Positions 1 to 11,735 of a stretch of DNA of 64,000 bases are shown in pieces. Made by a program: the position numbers and the translations under genes. The notes below the pieces were generated by a model. The model did not search any database. It saw nothing but the letters and a program-made list of their open reading frames with translations, and had not been told where the DNA came from. Source of the stretch: Balanoglossus misakiensis (taxonomy: Eukaryota; Hemichordata); contig CM082583.2 in assembly GCA_040954595.2 (NCBI GenBank), positions 3,286,001 through 3,350,000 of the forward strand. Reading direction: 5' to 3'. The stretch's first letter is position 1, and each line of letters begins with the position of its first letter.

Positions 1-1008
1 TTCAAATTGGCCTTTTTTCCACTTCAGTGTGTTATATTAGTACCACATTTATCACCACACACACATGTGTGTCCTAATAATTCCTTCTAAGATGATATCT
101 GAATTGGTGTGGCCAAAACGTGAGGTTTTAATGCCTCCGGGAGTCAGAGAGGTTTATTATGATAACGTACCTTTCAAACCTTCCACCTGTAGAATGTTAT
201 TAACGGCTTCTGATGAAGGAAGGACTGGTCCATTCTCTATATCATGTTTTTGTATTTTTCTAAAACTACCTGTCAAAACAACCAAGAAATATTATTTTGA
301 GTAAAGAATAAAATCATTCACAACATTAAAAAAAATAAAAAAAATCACTTATTACAATATTAAACCAAAACCTGACAATGTGTGAACATCCATACTAACA
401 TTCATCAGGGATATTTTGTCCCAGACTTGCCTGCGGCTCGTGTGGGACGAAAATCCCCAACTAGTGTGAGAAATATGATCCCAGGTCTTTGGGATGAGTG
501 TGAGATTCTATTATTCTCACAATCTTGCCGCTGGGAGAGTGGGATCAAATCGATCCCACACTCTGTGTAAATGCGTTGTTACAGCTTTATGTGACAATAG
601 CTCACAATGGGCAAATATCCAATGTGTGATGTCTTGTACATGCACACTGAAACTACAATGTGAGCAGGTCATAATGTGCAGGCATTTAATGTCTTGACTT
701 TGGATAATGTTGTACATAGTGGCTGGGTGACAGACTCGCAAAAGAAGGTCGAATTTTCCAGATATCCAGTTAATATAGGACATTAGTTCATCCCGAGCGA
801 TTTCTTGTCTGGAGCTAAAGTTGATCAGCTTTCAGCAGTGAAATTCGCTGCTGACTAGTCTCAGGTGTGTGTGACTGTGTGTGTTTGTGTAGAGAGAGAG
901 ACACTACTGTACATTACTTGTCATTCTTATTCAAGGCAAATTACAAGTATCATATGCAAAGTTATAGTTATAGGTTATACATGTAGTTGTTTGGCATGTT
1001 TAACGTAC
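1..1008. other. Flank or intron downstream of the glycosyltransferase exon
   Basis: No gene is recognisable here. If the donor at 1008-1003 on the minus strand is used, this stretch is intron of the glycosyltransferase gene. If it is not, the gene ends at 968 and the rest is 3' flank. The part around 380-580 holds several short inverted motifs built on GTGTGAGA and GATCCCA, which look like a decayed repeat. A GT-rich run lies near 865-895. Confidence 0.5.
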
Positions 1009-2755
1009 CTTCCGTAGTTTTCTTCCCCGGAATATATGCCAATAACTCCTGATGTGATGCAGCAATCGATCCATTGTCAATGCTTTTTTGAAGTTTCGGT
1101 TTAAGATCAGATACTGTCGTAAAGATAGCTGTATGGTAGTGATTTGTTAGTAGTGGCAGTATTTTATCCTCCCATTTCTTTGCTGCATAATCGCTATCAT
1201 GATTAATACCAATTCCTTCTACCACAATGTCATCATAATACTGGGGAAAATCCTCCTTTATAAATTCTGCCAGTCCAGAGTGACTTGTTATAAGAACTGG
1301 AACACCAGCAACAAGCGCTAACAGGCCGAGCATACCAAATGAATCTTTACTTGTGTCAAGAAGCATCAAATGACATTGACGAAAATCAATAAGTAATTGT
1401 TGCACTTTGCAATGATTCTTCTTAAATTCATAAACATTTATGTGCAAGTCTGGGAAACGTGACCTATAGTGTTGCAAAACTTTGTTACGTTCAGTAACAT
1501 TGTGAAACGTTCCCCGTACCTTCAAGTTTATTGCATTTATATCTACATAAAACTGAGCAGATTGTTTCGCTACAGCGCCCATTGCAGTTGTTATGACATC
1601 TAAATTTTCACAACATCCATTGATATCTCTTTCCTCCGAAAGTGACACAAGAATTTCTACCGTTTTGTCAATTTTGGAATTGCTAATGTGATTTTGAGTA
1701 CGAAATACTTGCTTATCAATATGAGGTAAGAATTTAATATGTTTTGGTTCTTTGTCGAGAGCACGGAATTTATTCGAAAAATAGCCAAATACTTTTGGTC
1801 CAACTGAGATAACAAATCGTGCTATTGTCGCGTACTGGAGCACATTATCTTCAAAATCATCTGCTTTGTCAAGAATAGGCACAGGATTGAGAGGAATATT
1901 AGTCAGGACAAGAATAAATTCTGCATTCTGGAAAATGTCATGTTTCATTGACAATGCTGCTCTTGCAGTATCCTTGTAGCCTGTAAAGCCAATAATTGTA
2001 TGAATATGTCCATAATACTGATGTAAATTCGGGAATAAAGTTTTGTGAAAGTTGAGCGATTCAGCTGATATTGGCCTTATCTGTTCCATTTTGACTGTTG
2101 GCTGTATCACGCAAATTCCATTCTCCTCAGCATCTGACTTTTCTTCGGGCAAGGGATCAAGAGTAGTAATGTAAACATCATAGCCTTGGCGCTTGAATAT
2201 GCTGCTGAGACTTGTTTGGAGTAAATACAATGACGGATCTTCAGGCCACCATCCTGTACTGACCATTAGAATACCATTATCTGAGAAAGAAACAACAGAG
2301 AAAATAATTTAGGTCGTCATATGTACCTTAACCTGGTACCGCGGTACAGCAGGTACATATAACAATAGGTGGACAAGTTAACGAGAGACAAAACTTCGTC
2401 ACAAACATGCCATGTGATAACAGAGGGAGTGTCAAAGCTTTAACTGCGTGTACTATACAAACAGTGGCGCTGTGTTTGTTTACATTTCTTTTAGCCCTTT
2501 TCCCATTTTCTTGTAGGCGTGTCCACTTAGTAATGCAAGGCATGATCATTAATAATGTATAATGATGATGTCACAAAATTAACTGGTATTGAAAAGACTA
2601 TAATATAAACGGAGGTAATAAGATCACATTAGGAAAAACTTACTGTTGTCTGTTTTTGAACATTCGCTATTTGCACGGGTCGCCAATGATTGTATGCCAT
2701 AGAGCGAGATGAAACATGCAATGGTCAGCACATAAGTTGAAATCTTCATCATCAT
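1009..2755 (-). CDS. Secreted GT-B (GT4-like) glycosyltransferase-family protein, two exons seen
   Basis: Exon 1 (2755-2644) starts at a triple ATG preceded by an in-frame stop. It encodes a signal peptide (residues about 4-25, hydrophobic core TYVLTIACFISLYGI), so entry to the secretory route is predicted. It ends in donor GTAAGT. Exon 2 follows acceptor TTTCTCAG and begins at 2280; the phases join exactly (phase 1). The large exon reads like a GT-B fold: an N-terminal segment with GWWPEDPS, then a C-terminal donor-site segment with KDSFGMLGLLALVAGVPV and SHSGLAEF around residues 345-375. GT4 enzymes transfer sugars from nucleotide donors. The usual E-x7-E pair here reads D...L, so activity is doubtful. 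Exon 2 either splices at GTACGT (last exon base 1009) into an exon outside the window, or reads on to a stop at 968 (474 residues in total). The substrate is unknown. Confidence 0.75.
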
Positions 2756-3035
2756 CTTCCTCTGGTAATTTTCTTTATATTAATTTCTGCAAAGAACGCA
2801 ATAAAACAATCAAGCTGCAAGTGGTGCTGAGGACATCCTTTTTAGAACTTCAATCCATGGTTCACTGCAAAAGCTACAGTAGTAAAATGCTTGAGGACTG
2901 AAAGGAACGGGGGATACAGAGTTGTACCCAGGCTGACCCAGCAAAGCTGTTTAGATCACAGACATATATGATTGCAATTCAACCACTGCAATGTACAGTG
3001 CTAAGTCTGTTGCAAACGTAAATGGGTTCCTCTTG

Positions 3036-3043
3036 TGACGTCA
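3036..3043. promoter_or_regulatory. CRE-type palindrome TGACGTCA
   Basis: The full 8-bp consensus for CREB/ATF-type bZIP factors lies about 280 bp upstream of the glycosyltransferase start codon. An 8-bp match can occur by chance; only the position suggests a role. Confidence 0.3.
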
Positions 3044-4239
3044 CGGAAATGGGCGTGGCCAAAACAGAATTTTCTCAGGCCCTGAACATTTTTAAATTTA
3101 ACATTTATTTATCCATATGAAATAAGTAAAATGACACCAGCATTTAACGCACAAGCCCAATTATTATTTATCCTCAAAAGTGTGTTTAGAGCCAAGATAT
3201 GCTCTTTAATTTCCACCAATTATTTACAACATGTCACCTACCGGATTTTGCATTCAATGTATATTGCTAAAAACAAGACGATAAATCACCAGCTCCAGTA
3301 AAACAAACATCTAAAAACGGTTGTAAAAGATCAGGAGTGGTTGATTCCTTCACAAGTTAGAGCTTCAGATACGTGTGAAATAAAAAAACATTTTTCATTT
3401 AGGTCTTCTTTCATGTCAAGAAAAGCTTAGAGGCGTTATTGTCAAGTTATTTGCAATAGAATTCTTTTTTACGGGTGTGTTCCTGTTGCAAACAAATTAA
3501 AAAGGTGTGGCTCGTTTGAGGACTGAAAGAAAAAGAGTTGTATAGTCAGAAAACCACCAACTTCAGTACCACATACCTGTTAATGTTATTTAAAAACAGA
3601 GTGGTTGATTCCTTCACAACGTAGAACTTCTCTCCAGGTACACAACACAACTGAAACTTGGTCCCGAAGTATCAAGAGCGCTGGTTTTCACCGGGAAAAA
3701 ATGGCTGAAAGTCACCAGAGCTGGAATTTTGATTACCCCAATCTACCAAGCATGCTTGTCATGTGATCTGATTGTAAATTAGCTGTGTTGTAAATTGCAT
3801 TGAGTCTGCTGTCATCCATTTAAAACATGTCAGCTATTGAAATTCAGTTAACTTTGAGCACTGACCCATCCACTGTTAGTGAAGTCCCTCAGAACATAAA
3901 ATTCAATTTCTAAAAGTATTAACTATTATTATACATCGGGCACCGAGAACAATAGAATTTAGCGTGCAATAAAAAAGCCATATGGAATGGTACGTACCGA
4001 ACGCGTGTTAAATACGCCTTAAGTTTCAAGGCGACCCAACTCACTGTGTACAGGTATGCGCTGTTATGCGGACGGTTTCAAGACACCCCCACTCCATCGC
4101 ACGTAAACAAAAAAGAAAGATGGCTGCTCACTGAGTCAACTGAGCGGTTTTCGATCGATTGTATCGGCATTTTGGGCGTTTTGAAAGCCAAGTAACATGC
4201 AACACAAGAACTAACGGAGATGTAAGATGTATAATAATA

Positions 4240-4320
4240 AGGTTATTACGAAAATACCGCAAAGTATGCACTCGGACATTAGCGCTAAGTGCATACTTTG
4301 CGGTATTTTCGTAATAACCT
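4240..4320. repeat. Perfect 33-bp inverted repeat (hairpin MITE-like)
   Basis: The arms 4240-4272 and 4288-4320 are exact reverse complements around a 15-base loop. They start AGGTTATTACG and end CGTAATAACCT. Short imperfect complementarity (ATAATA / TATTAT) continues outside the arms. No coding potential. Most likely a very small non-autonomous element. Confidence 0.8.
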
Positions 4321-4589
4321 CATATTATTTTTCATTACATATTTTCAAAGATTATACAGGAAAGGGCACCAACTGTCCCGCTGCCAATTTCTAATAGTCA
4401 AGAATTTTATTTTTTACAGTAAAGAGAACTCTTAGTTTGGTAGGCTTACTGGTGGGTTCTAGGACAGTCACCCCCTGGACATGTACCCACCAGACATTTA
4501 CCCTACTCACATGTGTGTACGCCTAGAAATATACACTAATTATCAAACCTGAGTTGACACATTTGCTGTGCAAATAACATATCAAGCTG

Positions 4590-5929
4590 ATGATGGTTCA
4601 TGAAATTTCAGATGATGACTGGTATTGTAGTGACATATGCAACATGGCTGCAAACCGCCAACCTAAAGATAACATGCAGCAATACACTTGCTTGACCTGG
4701 CGTGGGTTGTACCACATGGCACACAAAGATGCAGAAAGGTATGAAGATGGTGAGGCAATCATAAGCCATTGGAGGCTAGATATGGTCCAATTTTGGAAGT
4801 TTAACCACTACACAAGTACCTTATTCAGGGCCATAGATTATTAGCTGGTAAGTTTTTATTCAGAGTAAAATAATAACTATTTAAAACAAGCTGTCTTTGC
4901 TGCTTTTGCATGGATGTGTGATCAGTGTAATAGATGTGGGAACAGTTTATTTTGGTTTATATATTACTGGTGCATGTAGCCATTTCAGAGACTTTAATTT
5001 GCTTATTTTGGTTTAATAGAAGAAGCTAAATTATGCCAACTATTAGTGATGCAAGGTGATTATTCATTTATTGAAATGCTCTTCTCTTTGATAGACATCT
5101 TTATCAAGAAACTAATAGTACGCTTGTCATTTTATAAAAATTATCATCATACAATTTCAGCAAATATTGTTATGTTATTTGAAGGTATTAATGGTTGGCT
5201 CCCAAGGAGATTGGCAGAGGAAATTAAATGGAATCGCACAGCAAATATAAATGGTGGTTTGGGTACTAATGTATCGTTAGACTTGGTGAATGAATTCCTG
5301 AATAATGAATTCAAGCGTAAGTAAAAAATTACACCCTTGTAAGACTGATACTTTAAAGCTCCATAGCTGCAACATTTTGCATTAAATTCTCATGAATATT
5401 TTCACTGAAGAATGTGAGTGGAAATATTATTAAGTACTAATGGGACTGTGTATGTACTAGGTAAATCAAAATAGTTAAATAGGAATATATACATCGAATA
5501 TGTTTCATTTGTTATTTCCAGTATATTTTCTAATCGTTTTGTCAAATTGTAATGTTTACAGAGAACCTGAAGAGATCTCATGGCCAATACACGGATTCCC
5601 AAGTGGAAAGGTGCTCAAAGTTGGTAGGATCACTACCAGTCTACACAGTCTTGGCAAGTCCTTGCAGAAAGTCTATTTTGACAAAGTGGCAGACACATAT
5701 CAGCATACTGCACACACAACCAGAGCAAATACATCATCAGATGTCAGGAAGTTTGTTACTTTATTTCAACAAAGAAAAACTGTTTGATTGCATTCCTGGT
5801 AGAAAGCACAAAGCCTTTCCCCAGTTTGAGCATTCCATCTCTGTAAAAAATCCCTCCAAACTGAGGAACAGACTACAGAAATATTCTAAAGAGCTGGATG
5901 GTGAAAAAAGAATGCTTAGTTTGTCGTGA
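4590..5929 (+). pseudogene. DUF6589-type gene fragment, frameshifted
   Basis: Three exon-like blocks read as one protein. Block A is 4612-4857 (after acceptor AATTTCAG, donor CTG|GTAAGT). Block B is 5161-5316 (after CAATTTCAG, donor AAGC|GTAAGT). Block C is 5562-5929 (after GTTTACAG), followed by AATAAA near 5935. Phases between blocks fit. Block B carries WNRTANINGGLG followed by SLDLVNEFLN, which resembles the W-x-R...GG-x-G-x-N...DL-x-x-E-x-LN core I associate with DUF6589 proteins of cnidarians, other invertebrates and fungi. Block A needs a 1-base change near 4818 to reach HRLLA before its donor. Block C changes frame twice (near 5640 and 5770). The N-terminal part is missing. Function of the family is unknown; it may be transposon-derived. 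Confidence 0.55.
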
Positions 5930-5982
5930 ATGTGAATAAAGACAATTGTGAAAAGGCTTAGTTGCAGATTTCCATGTATGTA

Positions 5983-6448
5983 AGTAAGGGACCGTCTCAG
6001 ATTGTCACATAAGCTCAACAAACGAAATTTATTCGTTGGGATCCACCCCCCCCCCCTCCCAAACAAAAGTTCAAAAGTGTGAAAAATTAAGTGTTTATAT
6101 CCAAAATAAACTACAATGTTGAAGTTTGGCTATAGATATTGAGTAATGTTTGCCTCTGATCATATGCACAGTTAGAAAATTCGGAACGTGGGTGTATTCT
6201 TTGGTACACATAAAAGGTGTCACCTAAATAAAGTGTGAATGTGAAGTTCTCTAAACGAATTGACCTCAAACCCCCCTCCCCCTAAACGAATTTATTTTGG
6301 TTGTTGAACTTATGTGTGAAGGTCCCTAAGGGTAGCTGGAGTAACAATAGGTGGTAAAATCTCGACAAAATTGTTTTGTGGGTCACAAGACTCACGAAAC
6401 AACTTTGTAGAGATTATACGGCCTATCGTTTCTCCAGCTAGCATTACT
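5983..6448. mobile_element. Hairpin MITE (AGTAAGG...CCAGCTAG family), interrupted
   Basis: Outer ends read AGTAAGGGTAGCTGGAG and, on the right, CTCCAGCTAGCATTACT. The left end is split after AGTAA by another element (5988-6326). Arms facing each other around 6330-6448 share GTAGAGATTATAC-type and AACAA motifs. A related copy lies at 58008-58170. No autonomous partner is seen. Confidence 0.6.
5988..6326. mobile_element. Non-autonomous TIR element, TAA target duplication (Harbinger-like)
   Basis: A 339-bp element with imperfect ~40-bp terminal inverted repeats beginning GGGACC and ending GGTCCC. It contains ACATAAG-CTCAACAA on both arms and C-runs inside. TAA occurs directly on both sides (5985-5987 and 6327-6329). 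A 3-bp TWA duplication is typical of PIF/Harbinger. It sits inside the left end of the hairpin MITE above. Confidence 0.65.
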
Positions 6449-7135
6449 TTATTTTCTGCTCTGCTTTTAGTATCGAGCACTTTGTATCGGACCAGTCGCA
6501 TACTTCATATATGTATGTATGGATGGATGGATGGATGGAGTGGCGAAAGGGCTAAGCCCTACAGTGACATGATTTTCTGCAAACAATACAACATGTACAT
6601 GTACATTTAAAACATTCACACTTATAACATTTTTTGCCACATTGGTTGCTCTCAAGGTTTGCAGTTTGCAAGTAATGCTTTTCTGTTGGAGATGACCTAA
6701 AATGGCAACCCGCATTCACATGACCTGGAACAACTTCCGGTTTGGACAGAGTATATTACAAATCTGCACATGCATTTTGGTCAGCAAGGCACTGCGCGAC
6801 TACCCCGAACAGGCCCGATATTATGTGTAGTCACTACAGTTTCTTCTTTTACTCCCTACAACAAGTTGTAATGCTCTCATAGTCTATATATGTATAACTT
6901 ACGATGATATTGTTGACAATAGAATTTTAATCTGGAATAAAATTCAAAATGTCAACAACAACCCTGTACTTTACGTGTGTACATGCTTTGTTGACAAGCT
7001 GAACACACAGCCAGTATAAAACAAGAAAATGTAGTTGTTGCACAGACAAAAAAGTGAAATAATCATTGCAAATTACAGCTACTGTCCCTTTAGCCATAGA
7101 TAGCAGGAGTCTTCGATCTACAGTCTAGGATCCAA
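6449..7135. other. Intergenic, 3' side of PSMD5
   Basis: No gene seen. Contains a short (ATGG)n run near 6515-6540 and the expected 3' UTR of PSMD5. The sequence TTTAAT near 6926 would be an ATTAAA polyadenylation signal on the minus strand. Confidence 0.4.
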
Positions 7136-10100
7136 TCACGTACTTCCATCAATGGCAACCTCTGACTGCACTCTAACATAGAACGGTCCCTGTCTCAGAT
7201 ATTCCCTCAGTCGCAGTAAATAAGGCCTGCCAAACACATCACCTGTTGTAGGAGAATCCACTAATGTTTTAACAACTGCATATTTCATTTCTTTTGCATG
7301 TTTGTCACTTTCTGTTGATCTATCTAGCAGATATTCAGCAAGACCAGGCAGTTCATTCATCAATCTCTGTCCCCACATCTGATTGGCCAAACTTGTTATT
7401 ACACTTAGGGCTCCACATCTGATCTCCAGAAATGGTTGCTTGCACAATGAGACCATTGTCTCCATAGGTCGGACATTGATGGCATTAAACCATTTTTCTG
7501 TGATGCAAAGAATATCTTCTGTTTGCTCAGATGTCTGCGGAAGTAACAAAAACATATCAGCACAAGCAAATGCCTTGGTATAACTTTTCATCAAAATACA
7601 AATCATTATGCCCTGAGTTTCAGGGTATATGGCAGAACAAACTCCTCAAAAAAACAACTGATTTACAATATTTTACCAGTTTTTATTATTCTGCTGGAAT
7701 ATCAGATGGGTATTTGAATTCACTCAGCTTGTCACTCACAAAAATACCCCTTTTCCTTCTGTTTCATGAACATGACCAGAGAACCAAGCAAACTGTATAG
7801 TAGAAAGCTATAAATCGAGATCAAAATTTAGTGATGGAAGTGCCAATTACCTTACAAATTTTGAAGAGCAGAAATATGCCAAGAATATGGTATTTTATAA
7901 ATTCATCTGGTTCAGAGTGATGGATGGTGGCAGTCAAGAATTGTTTCTTTAGAATTTTTGTGAGAGACAGCTGAACTTGACAAGAGTAAAATCTATTTGC
8001 ATGGACGTACCTCAAGTTTGAGAAGGGATGCAATTGCAGTCAAGGTTCTGATTCTCAACTCGGTTGGTGATTGCAAAATTGAAGCTCCTAACTCCCGGAC
8101 ACCATCTTCCATTGCTTTGCCTGAAAATGGACATTAGAAATCCCATTATAAAAAGATATTAGTGAGTGTAATAACTATATGTACTCTAATTTTTTTTAGT
8201 ACACACATGGCATTGGGTGGCAGTGGCTTTGGGAATACATATCACAGAAATAAGTACAGAGTGTAACATGCACCCAATTGATCAGAATTGATACTCAGAC
8301 TCACCTTGCTTATTGAGCACAAGTTTACCAGCCACTGAGATTCCAACTATTCCAATGGTATCTATGGCAACACCTTTCTGTGTCAGGTCAGGACTTGATA
8401 GAAGTGAAAAGACAATCTCAGCAAACATTGGGTGTTTCTCAAACACCTCATTGGGTTCAACTCTAGCAACACTTCCAAAGAATTTGATGAGACCTATCAA
8501 GAAAATGGAATAATAATACGGCTTGAGATTAAATTGAAAACAATACCTGCAACTTTTCAACTCATATCATTCTTGCACCTTCGTGAACTAGGTGACATTG
8601 CAGCTCAGTTGTTTTTGTAAGACTTTAACCATGGTTAATGTAAATGGATCGTTGAAAATCTCACCTGGTATTAGGAATCCCACCAATGGGTCTGAATCAC
8701 TCAAAGCCATCATGCTTTCTAACTTTGTGGTAATTCCCTTCTGACCCAGATAGTGGAGACCATGTTGACAGCTTGCTAGATTAGAGAGCATTTCGATGCA
8801 ATTCATCTGCACTAGAAGATCTTCACCTTGGAGTTCAGATATCAACTGATCAATCATCCCACTGCTGCTACAATATTCCAAAGACTGTGGTGACAACTCT
8901 GCAATGTTTACAATATACTGTGGGAGAAATAGATTTAGCGATAAGTTTTTTGACCTGGTGGCAACACTTTGATTCATAATCTTTTATCCCTCTTTGATTT
9001 ATTTCATAGAGTACAGCTGAAATGTCTTTTTCCAATATGCTGACTCGATCCAGGCGCCAGGCCAGTGATTTCCATGCATGTGAGTTTATCTGGGGCTAGA
9101 GGGTCGCTACAGACAGTACACATCAATATTTTTGCACTTTACAGCTGGTGTGAATGGAAAGCCTTTTTGCAACAGTGAAGCAAACAATCGGTTGCTTTCC
9201 AGTGGGTTTGGATGCATGAGCACATATGACTTATCGGTACAGCTACAGGACATGATATGGGGATAAGAATAAAATATCATGTTTGTATTTTGTTTGTGTT
9301 ATAATGAATTTGATAAAGCCAGAAAATTACGCTCTTACCTCATAGACTCTGTATCTTATGATGTCATTTTTCTTCATAACTTTCCTCACTTCTTGAAGCA
9401 ACGTTTGATGAAAAAGAAACTCTAATCCAGCTTGTGATCTTCCAATACATGTCAGTACATTAATGGCTTCCTTTGCAATGCTGATTGCACTGTCTGCAAT
9501 ACACTGTACACATTGATAAACAAGTTCAACAGATGTGTTTAGGATTTGGTTGGTGCCCTTCTCAGTTTTAGCACATCTACGCACCTGTCAAAATAACATG
9601 CACATTATTAAATTCAAGTGTATATAATTAAGCTGTGTACATGTATATCATAGAATCACATTTATGGATTAACTTAAATGTATTTTGTCAAGGTTTTACT
9701 ACAGCTGTTCTTGAATTTGTCGCAATTTAATCCATACTGACAGAAATGACCTACCTGTGTTAAAAATAAGTGTTTCACTGGTTCGGAGGAACTCTTCAGT
9801 CCATCATATAATTGGTCTTTATACTGAGAAACAATACATGATGGTTCCATGGCTTCAAATAATTTCTTCAAAATATCCTTACTTTCTTCACTTTGTTCCC
9901 TAAAAATTAGAACACAGAACAAGAAAACTTCAAGGTCTGTGCACATTATTGAATGTTATGCTGTACACTAGGATGCAACAGATGGAAAACATAGCATCAA
10001 GGACACTGTGGTCCTATTTGGAGATTACAGAGAAATAGGTATACACCAGAATAAAAATCCCAGGTGACAATTGGCAAGATATGACCTAACCATGATTTAA

Positions 10101-10703
10101 AGATGTGGGAAAAGTAAAAAGAAATTAACAGGAACATGCCCAATCAAGTGTCATGTGTCATGCCAGTCTTAGAAGCAGTGCTAAAGAAATTTATTTTTGA
10201 CCAAAAAACTTTCAAAAGTGGCAAAAACACAAATATCAGTCCGTAGGGGTAATCAGCACCCCCCCCCCCCCCCCCAACGGTACAGCTGTGTTACCACAGC
10301 TAGCCTCTGATAGAGGCCTTGTAACGCCGGGAACACATAGACCTGTACGCACGGCTAAAACGAAGGCAAAACCCCGAGCTACTGAACTGCAGCTAACCAT
10401 GGGGAGTAGCCAGTAAAAAAATCATCACACGGCTTTCGCATAGTAACCCAGTCATGCCAGTGTCTGTAGTTTCTGCTACACATGCTCGTCATAACGCAGA
10501 ATCATGCATCGTATTCTTGTCTTTTACCTGTTGTTCCCGTGCAGACATGAAAATAGCGCATCAAACGACAGGTTTGGTGCCACATCTGCCAATGTTGCAG
10601 TGTTCAACTGAGCAAGTAAAGTCCTCAGTTCCTGTAAGGTGGCAAGTTTGTCGTCTGATCCAGATAGACTTGCTAGCAGACCAACAATCGTGGAGGTCGC
10701 CAT
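7136..10703 (-). CDS. PSMD5: 26S proteasome non-ATPase regulatory subunit 5 (assembly chaperone S5b), complete
   Basis: PSMD5/S5b is a cytosolic HEAT/ARM-repeat chaperone that holds the Rpt1-Rpt2-Rpn1 module during assembly of the 19S regulatory particle. Seven exons join in phase: 10703-10528, 9899-9755, 9584-9339, 8917-8665, 8493-8305, 8120-8011 and 7534-7136. All have GT donors and AG acceptors. The product is 505 residues against 504 in human. Family-conserved stretches are visible: KNDIIRYRVYE in exon 3, LQGEDLLVQMNCIEM in exon 4, GLIKFFGSVA and GVAIDTIGIVG in exon 5, ELRIRTLTAIASLL in exon 6, and EKWF, YAVVKTL and LRLREYL near the C-terminus. The start MATSTIVG matches the expected N-terminal position and length. 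The gene looks intact and functional. Intron 1 contains a dispersed repeat, and a foldback transposon begins about 105 bp upstream of the ATG. Confidence 0.95.
9985..10240. repeat. Dispersed repeat, copy 1 (PSMD5 intron 1)
   Basis: About 250 bp resembling 45830-46068 by eye at roughly 80 percent. Shared stretches include ACATAGCATCAAGGACACTG, ACACCAGAATAAAAATC, GGAACATGCCCAAT and TTTTTGACCAAAA. No terminal repeats or coding potential were noticed; family unknown. Confidence 0.6.
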
Positions 10704-10769
10704 TTTGATTTCGCTCTACCTCCACAAGGGGGCGTTGTTTTGGTCGTCCAGCTGAGCCCAAGCAACTGT

Positions 10770-10859
10770 TTGCCAAGTTCTTTGGCAAATTGTCTTTACT
10801 GCCCATACCACAGGGAACTCAGTAATTTTGTTATTGTTATTGTTGTTGTTATTATTATT

Positions 10860-10901
<42 letters not shown>

Positions 10902-11699
10902 AAGATTGGTAATAAAATTTTAAAAAAAATCAATGTGTCATTTCTTGCTATGTTTGTCGATGTTGTAGATAACTGTAAAAAAAAAACCAACCATAATCGT
11001 GGAAAACACGACCTAGGTCGCCGAATGTCACTACCGTCTTACATACAGGCAAGGGTGGAATCCACATGCCCATGTACGTGTAACTGCGTTCAAAATAACG
11101 CGAAAAAAAGGAGGCGAAACCTTAAGAGTCATACAGATAAATGGATACTTCCCAACTTTGTCATAAAATCTACCATTTTACGTCTTGAATACAGTGCAGT
11201 CGATAGTCAGAACGTACACTTCCGGGTGTTGCTCGTACGAGTTGAGCGGTGGCCGAGGCAGCCTTTACAGGGCGCCCGATTGGTCAATTTAAATAGGCAG
11301 AGAAATGGAGCCATCACCACCTGTCGCGTCATTCAAATGTGATTGAATTTGACTGGGTACGACTTGGAAATCGCCGTTTTTCCACTCGTTTGCAGGTCGA
11401 TAGATGAAGTGAAGCCCAAATTAGGTCAGTGAGATAAATTTCAATGCCTATGGTGGCATAATTTAATCGCTCGCTGGTGAATGGGGTGATTTTTCAGGGC
11501 CTTGAAGGTGGCCCATGAGCCTAGATCAGGGCATGTGGATTCCACCCTTGCCTGTATGTAAGACGGTAGTGACATTCGGCGACCTAGGTCGTGTTTTCCA
11601 CGATTATGGTTGGGTTTTTTTTTTACAGTTATCTACAACATCGACAAACATAGCAAGAAATGACACATTGATTTTTTTTTAAATTTTATTACCAATCTT

Positions 11700-11735
<36 letters not shown>

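Larger units (their letters stand above)
2756..4589. other. Intergenic stretch upstream of the glycosyltransferase gene
   Basis: No coding exon is recognised. It should contain the glycosyltransferase promoter (which reads leftward) and repeat debris, including two related pieces near 3345 and 3600 that share GTGGTTGATTCCTTCACAA. One CRE-type palindrome and one perfect hairpin are listed separately. Confidence 0.5.

Noticed and set aside
10740-11342. 200-codon plus-strand open frame
   Set aside because: It runs through the (TTG)n array and the foldback element arm; an artefact of repeat sequence.
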